From the NCBI GenBank assembly GCA_018806915.1, contig JAGKQI010000103.1, forward strand, positions 682,001-746,000: DNA of 64,000 bases, in the 5' to 3' direction. A program made the translations under genes and the position numbers. How positions within the stretch are numbered: position 1 is the first letter of the stretch; every line of letters starts with the position of its first letter. This document shows, in pieces, positions 20,351 to 31,803 of this stretch. Source of the DNA: Phytophthora colocasiae. Lineage: Eukaryota > Oomycota > Peronosporomycetes > Peronosporales > Peronosporaceae. The notes below the pieces were generated by a model that worked only from the letters and a program-made list of their open reading frames with translations, did no database searches and was not told the origin of the DNA.

Positions 20351-22290
20351 TCTCTGCCCTCTAGGCTAGTGCCGTGTCTGTGTGTCTGTGTGTCCGTTGT
20401 GTGTGTGTTCAACGTCGTAGCGCATAAACCTGCGTAGCTACCTGTCTCTCCATTGTGTACATGTACGTATTCTATACTGTATTTTCCCATGGTGTAGCCT
20501 ATCCCTATGTTCTAGACTGCTCTCAGGAATGCCAAAATTACAAATATAGCCCACTAATGATAACCCTCTCAATGGCCTCTGATTGGTCCGCACACCCGGC
20601 CACAAAATATTTGATTGGACAAAATTAAGCAAAGTACGATTAAAATGCTGAGCTGCCCCGCTTTACAGACCGGTGATTGGCTAAAATACATCCTACCGAG
20701 CGAAGCGAAGGTAGCACCTCGGCCAACTGGCGCGCGCCGAAGGTGTGGCGCCGGTGGTGAGTAGTGGGGCGAACTGGAACAGTGAGCCCCACGGGTTTCA
20801 ACCAAACACATACAAACCGCCCGCAAAAGCGGGCGGCACTCGGCTAAAATACATCCTACCGACCGAAGCGAAGGTAGCACCTCGGCCAACTGGCGCGCGC
20901 CGAAGGTGTGGCGCCGATGGTGAGTAGTAGGGCGAACTGGAACAGTGAGCACCACGGGCTTCAACCAAACACATACAAACCGCCCGCAAAAGCGGGCGGC
21001 ACTCGGCTAGTCTCTGCCCTCTAGGCTAGTGCCGTGTCTGTGTGTCTGTGTGTCCGTTGTGTGTGTGTTCAACGTCGTAGCGCATAAACCTGCGTAGCTA
21101 CCTGTCTCTCCATTGTGTACATGTACGTATTCTATACTGTATTTTCCCATGGTGTAGCCTATCCCTATGTTCTAGACTGCTCTCAGGAATGCCAAAATTA
21201 CAAATATAGCCCACTAATGATAACCCTCTCAATGGCCTCTGATTGGTCCGCACACCCGGCCACAAAATATTTGATTGGACAAAATTAAGCAAAGTACGAT
21301 TAAAATGCTGAGCTGCCCCGCTTTACAGACCGGTGATTGGCTAAAATACATCCTACCGAGCGAAGCGAAGGTAGCACCTCGGCCAACTGGCGCGCGCCGA
21401 AGGTGTGGCGCCGGTGGTGAGTAGTGGGGCGAACTGGAACAGTGAGCCCCACGGGTTTCAACCAAACACATACAAACCGCCCGCAAAGCGGGCGCCACTC
21501 GGCTAAAATTGCTTCGATAAGTACGAAATAGTAGCTGCGAGCTCGCGAGCTCGCAGCCCCCACTGGTGATTGGCTAAAATACATCCTACCGAGCGAAGCG
21601 AAGGTAGCACCTCGGCCAACTGGCGCGCGCCGAAGGTGTGGCGCCGATGGTGAGTAGTGGGGCGAACTGGAACAGTGAGCCCCACGGGTTTTAACCAAAC
21701 ACATATAAACCGCCCGCAAAAGCGGGCGGCACTCGGCTAAAATACATCCTACCGAGCGAAGCGAAGGTAGCACCTCGATCAACTGGCGCGCGCCGAAGGT
21801 GTGGCGCCGATGGTGGTAGTGGGGCGAACTGGAACAGTGAGCCCCACGGGTTTCAACCAAACACATACAAAACCGCCCGCAAAAGCGGGCGGCACTCGCC
21901 AAAATACATCCTACCGAGCGAAGCGAAGGTAGCACCTAGGCGGACTGGCGCGCGCCGAAGGTGTGGCGCCGATGGTGAGTAGTGGGGCGAACTGGAACAG
22001 TGAGCACCACGGGTTTCAACCAAACACATACAAATCGCCCGCAAAAGCGGGCGCCACTCAGCTAAATTGCTTCGATAAGTACGAAATAATAGCTGCGAGC
22101 TCGCAGCCCCCACTGGTGATTGGCTAAAATACATCCTACCGAGCGAAGCGAAGGTAGCACCTAGGCGGACTGGCGCGCGCCGAAGGTGTGGCGCCGATGG
22201 TGAGTAGTGGGGCGAACTGGAACAGTGAGCCCCACGGGTTTCAACCAAACACATACACACCGCCCGCAAAAGCGGGCGGCACTCGGCTAG
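20351..22290. repeat. Higher-order repeat block, copy 1
   Basis: The module string L M M L M S M M M S M (1940 bp) is followed immediately by a second block with the same order and nearly the same sequence. Equivalent positions are offset by exactly 1940 bp over most of the length. Confidence 0.88.
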
Positions 22291-24232
22291 TCTCTGCCCT
22301 CTAGGCTAGTGCCGTGTCTGTGTGTCTGTGTGTCCGTTGTGTGTGTGTTCAACGTCGTAGCGCATAAACCTGCGTAGCTACCTGTCTCTCCATTGTGTAC
22401 ATGTACGTATTCTATACTGTATTTTCCCATGGTGTAGCCTATCCCTATGTTCTAGACTGCTCTCAGGAATGCCAAAATTACAAATATAGCCCACTAATGA
22501 TAACCCTCTCAATGGCCTCTGATTGGTCCGCACACCCGGCCACAAAATATTTGATTGGACAAAATTAAGCAAAGTACGATTAAAATGCTGAGCTGCCCCG
22601 CTTTACAGACCGGTGATTGGCTAAAATACATCCTACCGAGCGAAGCGAAGGTAGCACCTCGGCCAACTGGCGCGCGCCGAAGGTGTGGCGCCGGTGGTGA
22701 GTAGTGGGGCGAACTGGAACAGTGAGCCCCACGGGTTTCAACCAAACACATACAAACCGCCCGCAAAAGCGGGCGGCACTCGGCTAAAATACATCCTACC
22801 GACCGAAGCGAAGGTAGCACCTCGGCCAACTGGCGCGCGCCGAAGGTGTGGCGCCGATGGTGAGTAGTGGGGCGAACTGGAACAGTGAGCACCACGGGCT
22901 TCAACCAAACACATACAAACCGCCCGCAAAAGCGGGCGGCACTCGGCTAGTCTCTGCCCTCTAGGCTAGTGCCGTGTCTGTGTGTCTGTGTGTCCGTTGT
23001 GTGTGTGTTCAACGTCGTAGCGCATAAACCTGCGTAGCTACCTGTCTCTCCATTGTGTACATGTACGTATTCTATACTGTATTTTCCCATGGTGTAGCCT
23101 ATCCCTATGTTCTAGACTGCTCTCAGGAATGCCAAAATTACAAATATAGCCCACTAATGATAACCCTCTCAATGGCCTCTGATTGGTCCGCACACCCGGC
23201 CACAAAATATTTGATTGGACAAAATTAAGCAAAGTACGATTAAAATGCTGAGCTGCCCCGCTTTACAGACCGGTGATTGGCTAAAATACATCCTACCGAG
23301 CGAAGCGAAGGTAGCACCTCGGCCAACTGGCGCGCGCCGAAGGTGTGGCGCCGGTGGTGAGTAGTGGGGCGAACTGGAACAGTGAGCCCCACGGGTTTCA
23401 ACCAAACACATACAAACCGCCCGCAAAAGCGGGCGGCACTCGGCTAAAATTGCTTCGATAAGTACGAAATAGTAGCTGCGAGCTCGCGAGCTCGCAGCCC
23501 CCACTGGTGATTGGCTAAAATACATCCTACCGAGCGAAGCGAAGGTAGCACCTCGGCCAACTGGCGCGCGCCGAAGGTGTGGCGCCGATGGTGAGTAGTG
23601 GGGCGAACTGGAACAGTGAGCACCACGGGTTTTAACCAAACACATATAAACCGCCCGCAAAAGCGGGCGGCACTCGGCTAAAATACATCCTACCGAGCGA
23701 AGCGAAGGTAGCACCTCGGTCAACTGGCGCGCGCCGAAGGTGTGGCGCCGATGGTGAGTAGTGGGGCGAACTGGAACAGTGAGCCCCACGGGTTTCAACC
23801 AAACACATACAAACCGCCCGCAAAAGCGGGCGGCACTCGGCTAAAATACATCCTACCGAGCGAAGCGAAGGTAGCACCTAGGCGGACTGGCGCGCGCCGA
23901 AGGTGTGGCGCCGATGGTGAGTAGTGGGGCGAACTGGAACAGTGAGCACCACGGGTTTCAACCAAACACATACAAATCGCCCGCAAAAGCGGGCGCCACT
24001 CAGCTAAATTGCTTCGATAAGTACGAAATAATAGCTGCGAGCTCGCAGCCCCCACTGGTGATTGGCTAAAATACATCCTACCGAGCGAAGCGAAGGTAGC
24101 ACCTAGGCGGACTGGCGCGCGCCGAAGGTGTGGCGCCGATGGTGAGTAGTGGGGCGAACTGGAACAGTGAGCCCCACGGGCTTCAACCAAACACATACAC
24201 ACCGCCCGCAAAAGCGGGCGGCACTCGGCTAG
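22291..24232. repeat. Higher-order repeat block, copy 2
   Basis: This is the 1942-bp partner of the block at 20351-22290, with the same module order and few substitutions or small indels. It shows that the array expands by unequal exchange of multi-module blocks as well as of single modules. Confidence 0.88.
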
Positions 24233-27022
24233 TCTCTGCCCTCTAGGCTAGTGCCGTGTCTGTGTGTCTGTTCAACGTCTTAGCGCATAAACCTGCGTAG
24301 CTACCTGTCTCTCCATTTTGTACATGTACGTATTCTATACTGTATTTTCCCATGGTGTAGCCTATCCCTATGTTCTAGACTGCTCTCAGGAATGCCAAAA
24401 TTACAAATATAGCCCACTAATGATAACCCTCTCAATGGCCTCTGATTGGTCCGCACACCCGGCCACAAAATATTTGATTGGACAAAATTAAGCAAAGTAC
24501 GATTAAAATGCTGAGCTGCGCCGCTTTTCAGACTGGTGTTTGGCCTAAAGACATCCTACCGAGCGAAGCGAAGGTAGCACCTCGACCAACTGGCGCGCGC
24601 CGAAGGTGTGGCGCCGGTGGTGAAATGATGGGGCGAACTGGAACTGTGCGCCCCAGGGTTTTCAACCAAACAAATACAAACCGCCCGCAAAAGCGGGCGC
24701 CACTCGGCCATATTGCTTCGATAAGTACGAAATAATAGCTGCGAGCTCGCAGCCCCCACTGGTGATTGGCTAAAATGCATCCTACCGACCTCGGCCAACC
24801 GGCGCGCGCCGAAGGTGTGGCGCCGATGGTGAGTAGTGGGGCGAACTGGAACAGTGAGCCCCACGGGCTTCAACCAAACACATACACACCGCCCGCAAAA
24901 GCGGGCGCCACTCGGCCATATTGCTTCGATAAGTACGAAATAATAGCTGCGAGCTCGCAGCCCCCACTGGTGATTGGCTAAAATACATCCTACCGAGCGA
25001 AGCGAAGGTAGAAGCTAGGCGGTCTGGCGCGCGCAGAGGGTGTGGCGCCGATGGGGAGTAGTGGGGCGAACTGGAACAGTGAGCACCACGGGTTTCAACC
25101 AAACACATACAAAACGCCCGCAAAATCGGGCGCCACTCAGCTAAATTGCTTCGATAAGTACGAAATAATAGCTGCGAGCTCGCAGCCCCCACTGGTGATT
25201 GGCTAAAATACATCCTACCGAGCGAAGCGAAGGTAGCACCTAGGCGGACTGGCGCGCGCCGAAGGTGTGGCGCCGATGGTGAGTAGTGGGGCGAACTGGA
25301 ACAGTGAGCCCCACGGGCTTCAACCAAACACATACACACCGCCCGCAAAAGCGGGCGGCACTCGGCTAGTCTCTGCCCTCTAGGCTAGTGCCGTGTCTGT
25401 GTGTCTGTTCAACGTCTTAGCGCATAAACCTGCGTAGCTACCTGTCTCTCCATTTTGTACATGTACGTATTCTATACTGTATTGTCCCATGGTGTAGCCT
25501 ATCCCTATGTTCTAGACTGCTCTCAGGAATGCCAAAATTACAAATATAGCCCACTAATGATAACTCTCTCAATGGCCTCTGATTGGTCCGCACACCCGGC
25601 CACAAAATTTTCATTAGACAAAATGAAGCTAAGTACGATTAAAATGCTGAGCTGCCCCGCTTTACAGAACGGTGATTGGCTAAAATACATCCTACCGAGC
25701 GAAGCGAAGGTGTGGCGCCGATGGAGAGTAGTGGGGCGAACTGGAACAGTGAGCCCCACGGGTTTCAACCAAACACATACAAACCGCCCGCAAAAGCGGG
25801 CGCCACTCGGCTAAAATTGCTTCAATAAGTACGAAATAATAGCTGCGAGCTCGCAGCCCCCACTGGTGATTGGCTAAAATACATCCTACCGAAGGTAGCA
25901 CCTCGGCCAACTGGCGCGCGCCGAAAGTGTGGCGCCGGTGGTGAGTAGTGGGGCGAACTGGAACAGTGAGCCCCACGGGTTTCAACCAAACACATACAAA
26001 CCGCCCGCAAAAGCGGGCGGCACTCGGCTAGTCTCTACCCTCTAGGCTAGTGCCGTGTCTGTGTGTCTGTGTGTCTGTGTGTCCGTTGTGTGTGTGTTCA
26101 ACGTCTTAGCGCATAAACCTGCGTAGCTACCTGTCTCTCCATTTCGTACATGTAGGTTTTCCATACTGTATTTTCCCATGGTGTAGCCTATCCCTATCTT
26201 TCAGACTGCTCTCAGGAATGCCAAAATTACAAATATAGCCCACTAATGATAACCCTCTCAATGGCCTCTGATTGGTCCGCACACCCGGCCACAAAATATT
26301 TGATTGGACAAAATTAAGCAAAGTACGATTAAAATGCTGAGCTGCCCCGCTTTACAGACCGGTGATTGGCTAAAATACATCCTACCGAGCGAAGCGAAGG
26401 TAGCACCTCGGCCAACTGGCGCGCGCCGAAGGTGTGGCGCCGGTGGTGAGTAGTGGGGCGAACTGGAACAGTGAGCACCACGGGCTTCACCCAAACACAT
26501 ACAAACCGCCCGCAAAAGCGGGCGGCACTCGGCTAAAATTGCTTCGATAAGTACGAAATAGTAGCTGCGAGCTCGCAGCCCCCACTGGTGATTGGCTAAA
26601 ATACATCCTACCTAGCGAAGCGAAGGTAGCACCTCGGCCAACTGGCGCGCGCCGAAGGTGTGGCGCCGATGGTGAGTAGTGGGGCGAACTGGAACAGTGA
26701 GCACCACGGGTTTCAACCAAACACATACAAACCGCCCGCAAAAGCGGGCGGCACTCGGCTAGTCTCTACTCTCTAGGCTAGTGCGGCGTCTGTGTGTCCG
26801 TTGTGTGTGTGTGTTCAACGTCTTAGCGCATAAACCTGCGTAGCTACCTGTCTCTCCATTTTGTACATGTACGTATTCTATACTGTATTTTCCCATGGTG
26901 TAGCAATATCCCTATGTTCTAGACTGCTCTCAGGAATGCCAAAATTACAAATATAGCCCACTAATGATAACCCTCTCAATGGCCTCTGATTGGTCCACAC
27001 AACCGGCCACAAAACTTTCATT

Positions 27023-28145
27023 CTCCAGAATTTGCAGGACGTTGAACCCATCGGTCAGGTTTCTGCAGGACACAATGTCCTGCAAAATCCAAATGGAAAG
27101 CAGCACAATCAGAAATAAGCAGGCGCTCACTATAGGTCTGATTCATAAACGATTTCGACAACTTTTGCAGGACAACCGTCCAGTGATTTCTGTATACAAT
27201 TTTCTATATAAGTTCAGTCCGCTATTTCACAACGTGTTGACTGGGAGGATCTGACACGGCAAGTCACGGAGATACACCGTAAGTACTCGATCGCGCAGTG
27301 TACCAGAACTTGTACTGTAGATTCATCGCGTGGATCGTTCTCTATAAGCCGGTACTCAGACCAGTAATCGTCTACAGGCAACGGGTGTACCGCCTCATGT
27401 TGCTATATTACGTGAAATGAAGTCACTATTGGAAGTAACTCTTAAACCGTCGAGCATATTGATGACTCACGGACTGTGACTGTGAAGGATATTATAGGCG
27501 AGCTGGAGCAACGGGCAATTGGGGCAGGTGTCGTGACATTTGACGGTCTAGATAGTGCATTGAAACGGTGTCTAGAAGCGGCAGGGGTTTCCACTTTGAT
27601 TGAGAAGTTGACGAAAAATCCACAGCAGAACGATCTCCACGCGGATAGCGTCTCTTCTACTCCAACATACTTCTGGGAGGCCGTTTTCGGCGAGTTCCAT
27701 CGGACTTCAAAATACCTGACTGCACAGTTGCAATGCTATGGGTCCTGTGGCAATGTGGCAACGCCAACAAAAGAACACCTCCTCTACGATTGCTTGATAG
27801 ACGCGATATGCCAAACAGAAATCAACAGAAACGACTTAGTGATGCTCGATACCTAATGCGCAAGGTAGAGGATGAAGCAAGACGTACCGGGACCTGGCGC
27901 TCTCGACAGAGCGTGGAGGAAGCCGTTGTAACCTTCGCTACGTGTGCGAAGAGCGTCGCTGTCCCCGAACTGACCGTAAACGCCGTCGAGGCCAGCTCAC
28001 CTGGATTACCGTCGTGGCACTGCAACGCAGAGCTCAACAACATCACTAATGTAATTGGGTGAAAGCTACTCTATATAAGAATCTCATTGGTTAAAATAAC
28101 ACATTATCCATGTCCTGCAAATGTCCTGCAAATTCCGTCTAACAA
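27023..28145. mobile_element. 1.1-kb transposon-like insertion in the satellite
   Basis: An L module is cut after CTTTCATT and resumes as GTACAAAATGAAGC. The uninterrupted copy at 25607-25630 shows the expected join. The pentamer TCATT flanks the insert (27018-27022 and 28146-28150), consistent with a target-site duplication. Inverted GAATTTGCAGGAC (27028-27040) and GTCCTGCAAATTC (28123-28135) lie just inside the ends. Extra TGCAGGAC motifs are clustered near both ends (a palindrome at 27064-27084, one near 27168, one near 28111), possibly transposase-binding sites. The interior holds a broken ORF. The superfamily is not recognised. Confidence 0.7.
27476..28062 (+). pseudogene. Broken ORF inside the satellite insertion
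   Basis: Two overlapping frames together look like one protein. The first (from about 27450) encodes a helical N-terminal part (VKDIIGELEQRAIGAG) up to AVFGEFH. Just after, the second frame continues with PSDFKIPDCTVAMLWVLW, CGNANKRTPPLRLL, RDMPNRNQQKRLSDARYLM and WRSRQS, ending at 28062. A single frameshift near 27690 separates them. The WxLWxxGN and NQxKRLSD patterns resemble proteins I associate with oomycete transposons, but I cannot name the family. There is no ATG at the start of the first frame. Confidence 0.45.
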
Positions 28146-29307
28146 TCATTGTACAAAATGAAGCTAAGTACGATAAAATTTTACGATTAAAATGCTGAGC
28201 TGCCCCGCTTTACAGACCGGTGATTGGCTAAAATACATCCTACCTAGCGAAGCGAAGGTAGCACCTCGGCCAACTGGCGCGCGCCGAAGGTGTGGCGCCG
28301 GTGGTGAGTAGTGGGGCGAACTGGAACAGTGAGCCCCACGGGTTTCAACCAAACACATACAAACCGCCCGCAAAAGCGGGCGGCACTCGGCTAAAATTGC
28401 TTCGATAAGTACGAAATAGTAGCTGCGAGCTCGCGAGCTCGCAGCCCCCACTGGTGATTGGCTAAAATACATCCTACCGAGCGAAGCGAAGGTAGCACCT
28501 CGGCCAACTGGCGCGCGCCGAAGGTGTGGCGCCGGTGGTGAGTAGTGGGGCGAACTGGAACAGTGAGCACCACGGGCTTCACCCAAACACATACAAACCG
28601 CCCGCAAAAGCGGGCGGCACTCGGCTAGTCTCAACACAGTAGGCTAGTCCCGTGTCTGTGTGTCTGTGTGTGTGTTCAACGTCTTAGCGCATAAACCTGC
28701 GTAGCTACCTGTCTCTCCATTTTGTACATGTACGTATTCTATACTGTATTTTCCCATGGTGTAGCCTATCCCTATGTTCTAGACTGCTCTCAGGAATGCC
28801 AAAATTACAAATATAGCCCACTAATGATAACCCTCTCCATGGCCTCTGATTGGTCCGCACACCCGGCCACAAAATATTTAATTGGACAAAAGTAAGCTAA
28901 GTACGATTAAAATGCTGAGCTGCCCCGCTTTACAGACCGGTGATTGGCTAAAATGCATCCTACCGAGCGAAGCGAAGGTACCTCGGCCAACTGGCGCGCG
29001 CCGAAGGTGTGGCGCCGATGGTGAGTAGTGGGGCGAACTGGAACAGTGAGCCCCACGGGTTTCAACCAAACACATACAAACCGCCCGCAAAAGCGGGCGG
29101 CACTCGGCTAGTTAATAGTCTAGACTAGAACTTAGGTCGGGTCTTCTTCAACTGCGGTTGGAGTCCAACCGTTGGCACCACCAGCACCAGCATTGCTGGT
29201 CCAGCAACCACGAATGTATGCATCGGCACCGATACGTAGTACTTTAAGTAATACTTTTCTAAAACGTTTCTTCATATGGTCGTAATATGCATGACCTCAC
29301 TTTAGTG

Positions 29308-29320
29308 TCATTTCGTATTT
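29308..29320 (+). promoter_or_regulatory. Candidate oomycete initiator element
   Basis: TCATTTCGTATTT matches the oomycete Inr consensus TCATTYYNCAWTTT except for one position in the compared stretch. It lies 47 bp upstream of the ATG at 29367. Confidence 0.45.
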
Positions 29321-29366
29321 GCTTTAATGACTACTGTTTTTGGCCAGCCATTCACCATTCGCCACC

Positions 29367-30095
29367 ATGAGTAAGGATGGCGTTGATGCAGCGCGCTACG
29401 ACCGCCTGATCGCTGCATTGGGCGAGGACGCATTCAATTCTTCTACTGGAGTATGTGCACGAGTGGAGGATGCTTCTAAGTACGCGAAAGACGCTGAGAA
29501 CGATGAGCAGAGACAGAAGTTATTGGCTTCAGCTACAGAGAAGAGTTTGCGCTGTGCAGAGCTCATTGCCAAGAGTTTGGAGGCGTCTGGAGCGCTGTCC
29601 AAGCTTCAAAGGACGCTGAAGGACGTGTATGAACGAAGTCAAGAGGATATCAGTGACGAGGATGAAGATATGGACAGTGACAATGAGGAGCAGGAGGACG
29701 AAGCCACCACGTTGCTGTTGCAGGACCTTGTGGCAGCCGGAGATGAAGCTGAAAACGCTGCAAAAAAGTATCCACGTCTTGGTGTTGTACGCAAAACGGC
29801 GCGTGCTAGTCACAGGCTTCTGGCTTCGGCTGAACGTGACTTGCAGGAGCACTTGGGTAGCGATTCAGCTTCGTCAGGAGACGCCGCCGTGCAGAACGAG
29901 TTCCGACAGCTGTACATGGAGGAGTTTACGACCGCGTTCGGCGATGAATTGGATCAGTTCCGCCAGGAGGAGCGCTTCGAGAGCAAGGATGTGACCTATT
30001 TAATCTCCTGCATTCATTCTGGGGGAGACATCTTCACGCCTCTGCAGAAGAAGCTCTTCGTTGAATCCGTTGGGACTACCCGAGAAACGGAGTAG
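29367..30095 (+). CDS. Rsa3-like ribosome-assembly protein
   Basis: A 242-aa protein. The ATG at 29367 lies in a strong context (GCCACCATGA); the frame extends upstream without an ATG. The N-terminal half is helical. The middle has an acidic patch (residues about 90-115, DEDEDMDSDNEEQEDE). The C-terminal ~50 residues (YMEEFTTAFGDELDQFR, then VTYLISCIHSGGDIF) resemble the C-terminal domain of ribosome-assembly protein 3, which acts in early 60S subunit maturation in the nucleolus. The similarity is confined to that domain, so function is a family-based inference. The gene begins about 255 bp after the satellite ends and converges on the DOT1-like gene. Confidence 0.6.
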   Translation: MSKDGVDAARYDRLIAALGEDAFNSSTGVCARVEDASKYAKDAENDEQRQKLLASATEKSLRCAELIAKSLEASGALSKLQRTLKDVYERSQEDISDEDEDMDSDNEEQEDEATTLLLQDLVAAGDEAENAAKKYPRLGVVRKTARASHRLLASAERDLQEHLGSDSASSGDAAVQNEFRQLYMEEFTTAFGDELDQFRQEERFESKDVTYLISCIHSGGDIFTPLQKKLFVESVGTTRETE

Positions 30096-30283
30096 AGAAG
30101 TAGTAGGGACAGTGAAAGGCTATAGAGCGTAATATGCATGTATGCAGCTTGTATTCCTATCGACCAGTTTGTTTCCCCATGTATGTATATCAACTACATA
30201 GTGCTTGTTGTACTGTGGCACTGTTAGCTTTGCCCAGAACCCTACAGAGCAAGCAGCCTTCATCCTAACTCCAACACAACAGT

Positions 30284-31537
30284 TTATCCGCGAAGGTTGA
30301 TCTTGCGCTTCGTCGTCCTCGCTGTCTTCCTGCTACTTTTCCGTGGTGACCCCTTCGATGTCGATACGTGCGCCTTGACCGTAGGATAGTAAGCGTGCAT
30401 CGGACGCTCACGCAACTCGCGCTTTTGCCGACGGGTCCGTCCTGCATTCGCCTGACCGAAAAAGTCTGCAATCCAATTGACCATGCCCTCACGACCACCC
30501 TTTAGCAGTTCGATCCCCTTGCTAAACAAAGGGTCCACTTCCATTAGGGGGCCGTTGGCGCTGTTGTTCGGGGGCGACATACTCACCGCCGACACATCCT
30601 CATTCTCTGAATCATTTTCGTCATCAGTCGATGCTACACGTCGGTAGAAGTAGCATTGATGACCCTCACTAGATCCTGCCATGGACGTTGCCACTCGTCC
30701 AATGTGTTCCACCGAAAAGCCGTACGTGTCCACAACCTTCCTTGGCGCATGAAAACTAGCGAAGTACTTCGCGGAACTGCGGTTGAACATGTCTGCCATC
30801 TTGTCCATCACATCAGGTGGGAATCCAACATCAAAACTATACACGTGAGAGAACGGCTCGAACGTGTGGGCGTGGGTAATGTCCCCAGCAGTGAACACGG
30901 TCGAAAGTGGCTTCTTGCTCTGCGAGTCCAGCGACAGCACACTGCGAAGGTTGTGCAGAGACAGATGCCAACGTAGCTCTTCCAGTTCAATGCCGTACGA
31001 AACTTGCACACCTGGGTCCACAGACACGTGGAAGTTGGGCTTGCCCAGTCCAGACCCCACGTCAATAAAGCGACTGTCCTTGGACAGCTCGCACTTCTCT
31101 TTCAAGTAGTCAACCACCCGTTGGAACGAAGCTTGAGTAATCTCCCCATAAATGGCTCCTCCAGCTGCGTTTCCTCCCAGACTTCCCGTCTGCTTGCGGA
31201 TGGCCTTGTACACCTCAGACACTTCATGTTCCGTAAACGTTCGCTCCACTTCTTGTTGACGCACCTCAGCCAATGGCGTTACTTTTCCAGGTGTTCCAAT
31301 AGACTGCCGCGCTCTCTTCTTGATCGACGCAGGGGTAGTCGTATTGCTGTTTGACTGTGTGTTGGGGGTATTGGAACTGACGCTCTTGCGCTTACGACCG
31401 ACAGTCGCGCTTCCAGGGGTCTTGGGGGGTTTGTCACCCGGTGCTGGAGACGTCATCGGACGTTTCTTAAGACTGTCACCTCGTGTGGGGGAAAGGAAAG
31501 GGCCCGTAGTAGCTTGGGGAGACATGGTGATCGCCAT
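30284..31537 (-). CDS. DOT1-like histone H3K79-type methyltransferase
   Basis: A 417-aa protein starting at the ATG at 31537. The first ~95 residues are basic and Ser/Thr/Pro-rich. The catalytic part starts around residue 103 (VYKAIRKQTGSLGG) with YGEITQASF and the SAM-binding motif FIDVGSGLGKP (157-167), then GIELEE and SFDVGFP in the position of the DOT1 catalytic loop, and a C-terminal strand YFYRR. The last ~30 residues are strongly basic (SPRKSSRKTARTTKRK), suited to nucleosome binding. DOT1 enzymes methylate H3K79 in nucleosomal chromatin. The order of motifs supports the family; the substrate is inferred. It is divergent from the F-box gene. Confidence 0.75.
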   Translation of the reverse strand: MAITMSPQATTGPFLSPTRGDSLKKRPMTSPAPGDKPPKTPGSATVGRKRKSVSSNTPNTQSNSNTTTPASIKKRARQSIGTPGKVTPLAEVRQQEVERTFTEHEVSEVYKAIRKQTGSLGGNAAGGAIYGEITQASFQRVVDYLKEKCELSKDSRFIDVGSGLGKPNFHVSVDPGVQVSYGIELEELRWHLSLHNLRSVLSLDSQSKKPLSTVFTAGDITHAHTFEPFSHVYSFDVGFPPDVMDKMADMFNRSSAKYFASFHAPRKVVDTYGFSVEHIGRVATSMAGSSEGHQCYFYRRVASTDDENDSENEDVSAVSMSPPNNSANGPLMEVDPLFSKGIELLKGGREGMVNWIADFFGQANAGRTRRQKRELRERPMHAYYPTVKAHVSTSKGSPRKSSRKTARTTKRKINLRG

Positions 31538-31803
31538 TGGGAGCTCTTGAATAAGAGCTGCTGGACGATTGGAGCCCGATATGTAGCGATAAATCTGTCG
31601 ACCAGTTCAAAATTCAAAGCCATCGTTGTTCTGATGTGTTGCACACCATTTTTATAAACCCGCGCTTTCAGACCCATGGGTTGTGTTGATTTTTGCTGTT
31701 ACTTCATAGTTTGATGTGGTGCACACAATGAGATAATCACAATAGGAACGTCATCGCAACTTCGACGTGTCGAGCAGTTCACCTTCTTCATCTCTACCGA
31801 GCT
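31538..31803. promoter_or_regulatory. Divergent promoter region, DOT1-like / F-box genes
   Basis: Only 266 bp separate the two start codons, so the two genes must share or abut promoters. The segment contains two similar TGATGTG(T/G)TGCACAC stretches (about 31631-31645 and 31712-31727), which could be a repeated regulatory site. Confidence 0.5.

Larger units (their letters stand above)
18091..29112. repeat. 11-kb mosaic satellite of L, M and S modules
   Basis: The whole stretch is built from three modules: L (~320 bp), M (~160 bp) and S (~62-75 bp). L modules start near 18091, 18980, 19630, 20351, 21011, 22291, 22951, 24233, 25370, 26032, 26763 and 28628. I count about 32 M and 12 S modules. 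The order between L modules is always M (S) M..., in varying combinations. Junctions share GGCTAAAAT (before M or S) or CGGCTAG (before L). M ends in a hairpin, S has a palindromic core, and L and S end with GGTGATTGGC, which contains an inverted CCAAT box. The many minus-strand ORFs of 60-211 codons are translations of the repeat. The array is interrupted by a transposon-like insertion in the eleventh L. Confidence 0.95.

Noticed and set aside
18170..29090. Dozens of minus-strand ORFs (60-211 codons) with a recurring RAVCMCLVETRGAHCSSSP pattern
   Set aside because: They are translations of the L and M satellite modules, recur at every repeat, and change frame with module indels. No sign of a conserved gene.
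18091..29112. CRISPR array
   Set aside because: Repeated units are 62-320 bp, directly abutted, with no unique spacers, in a eukaryotic genome.
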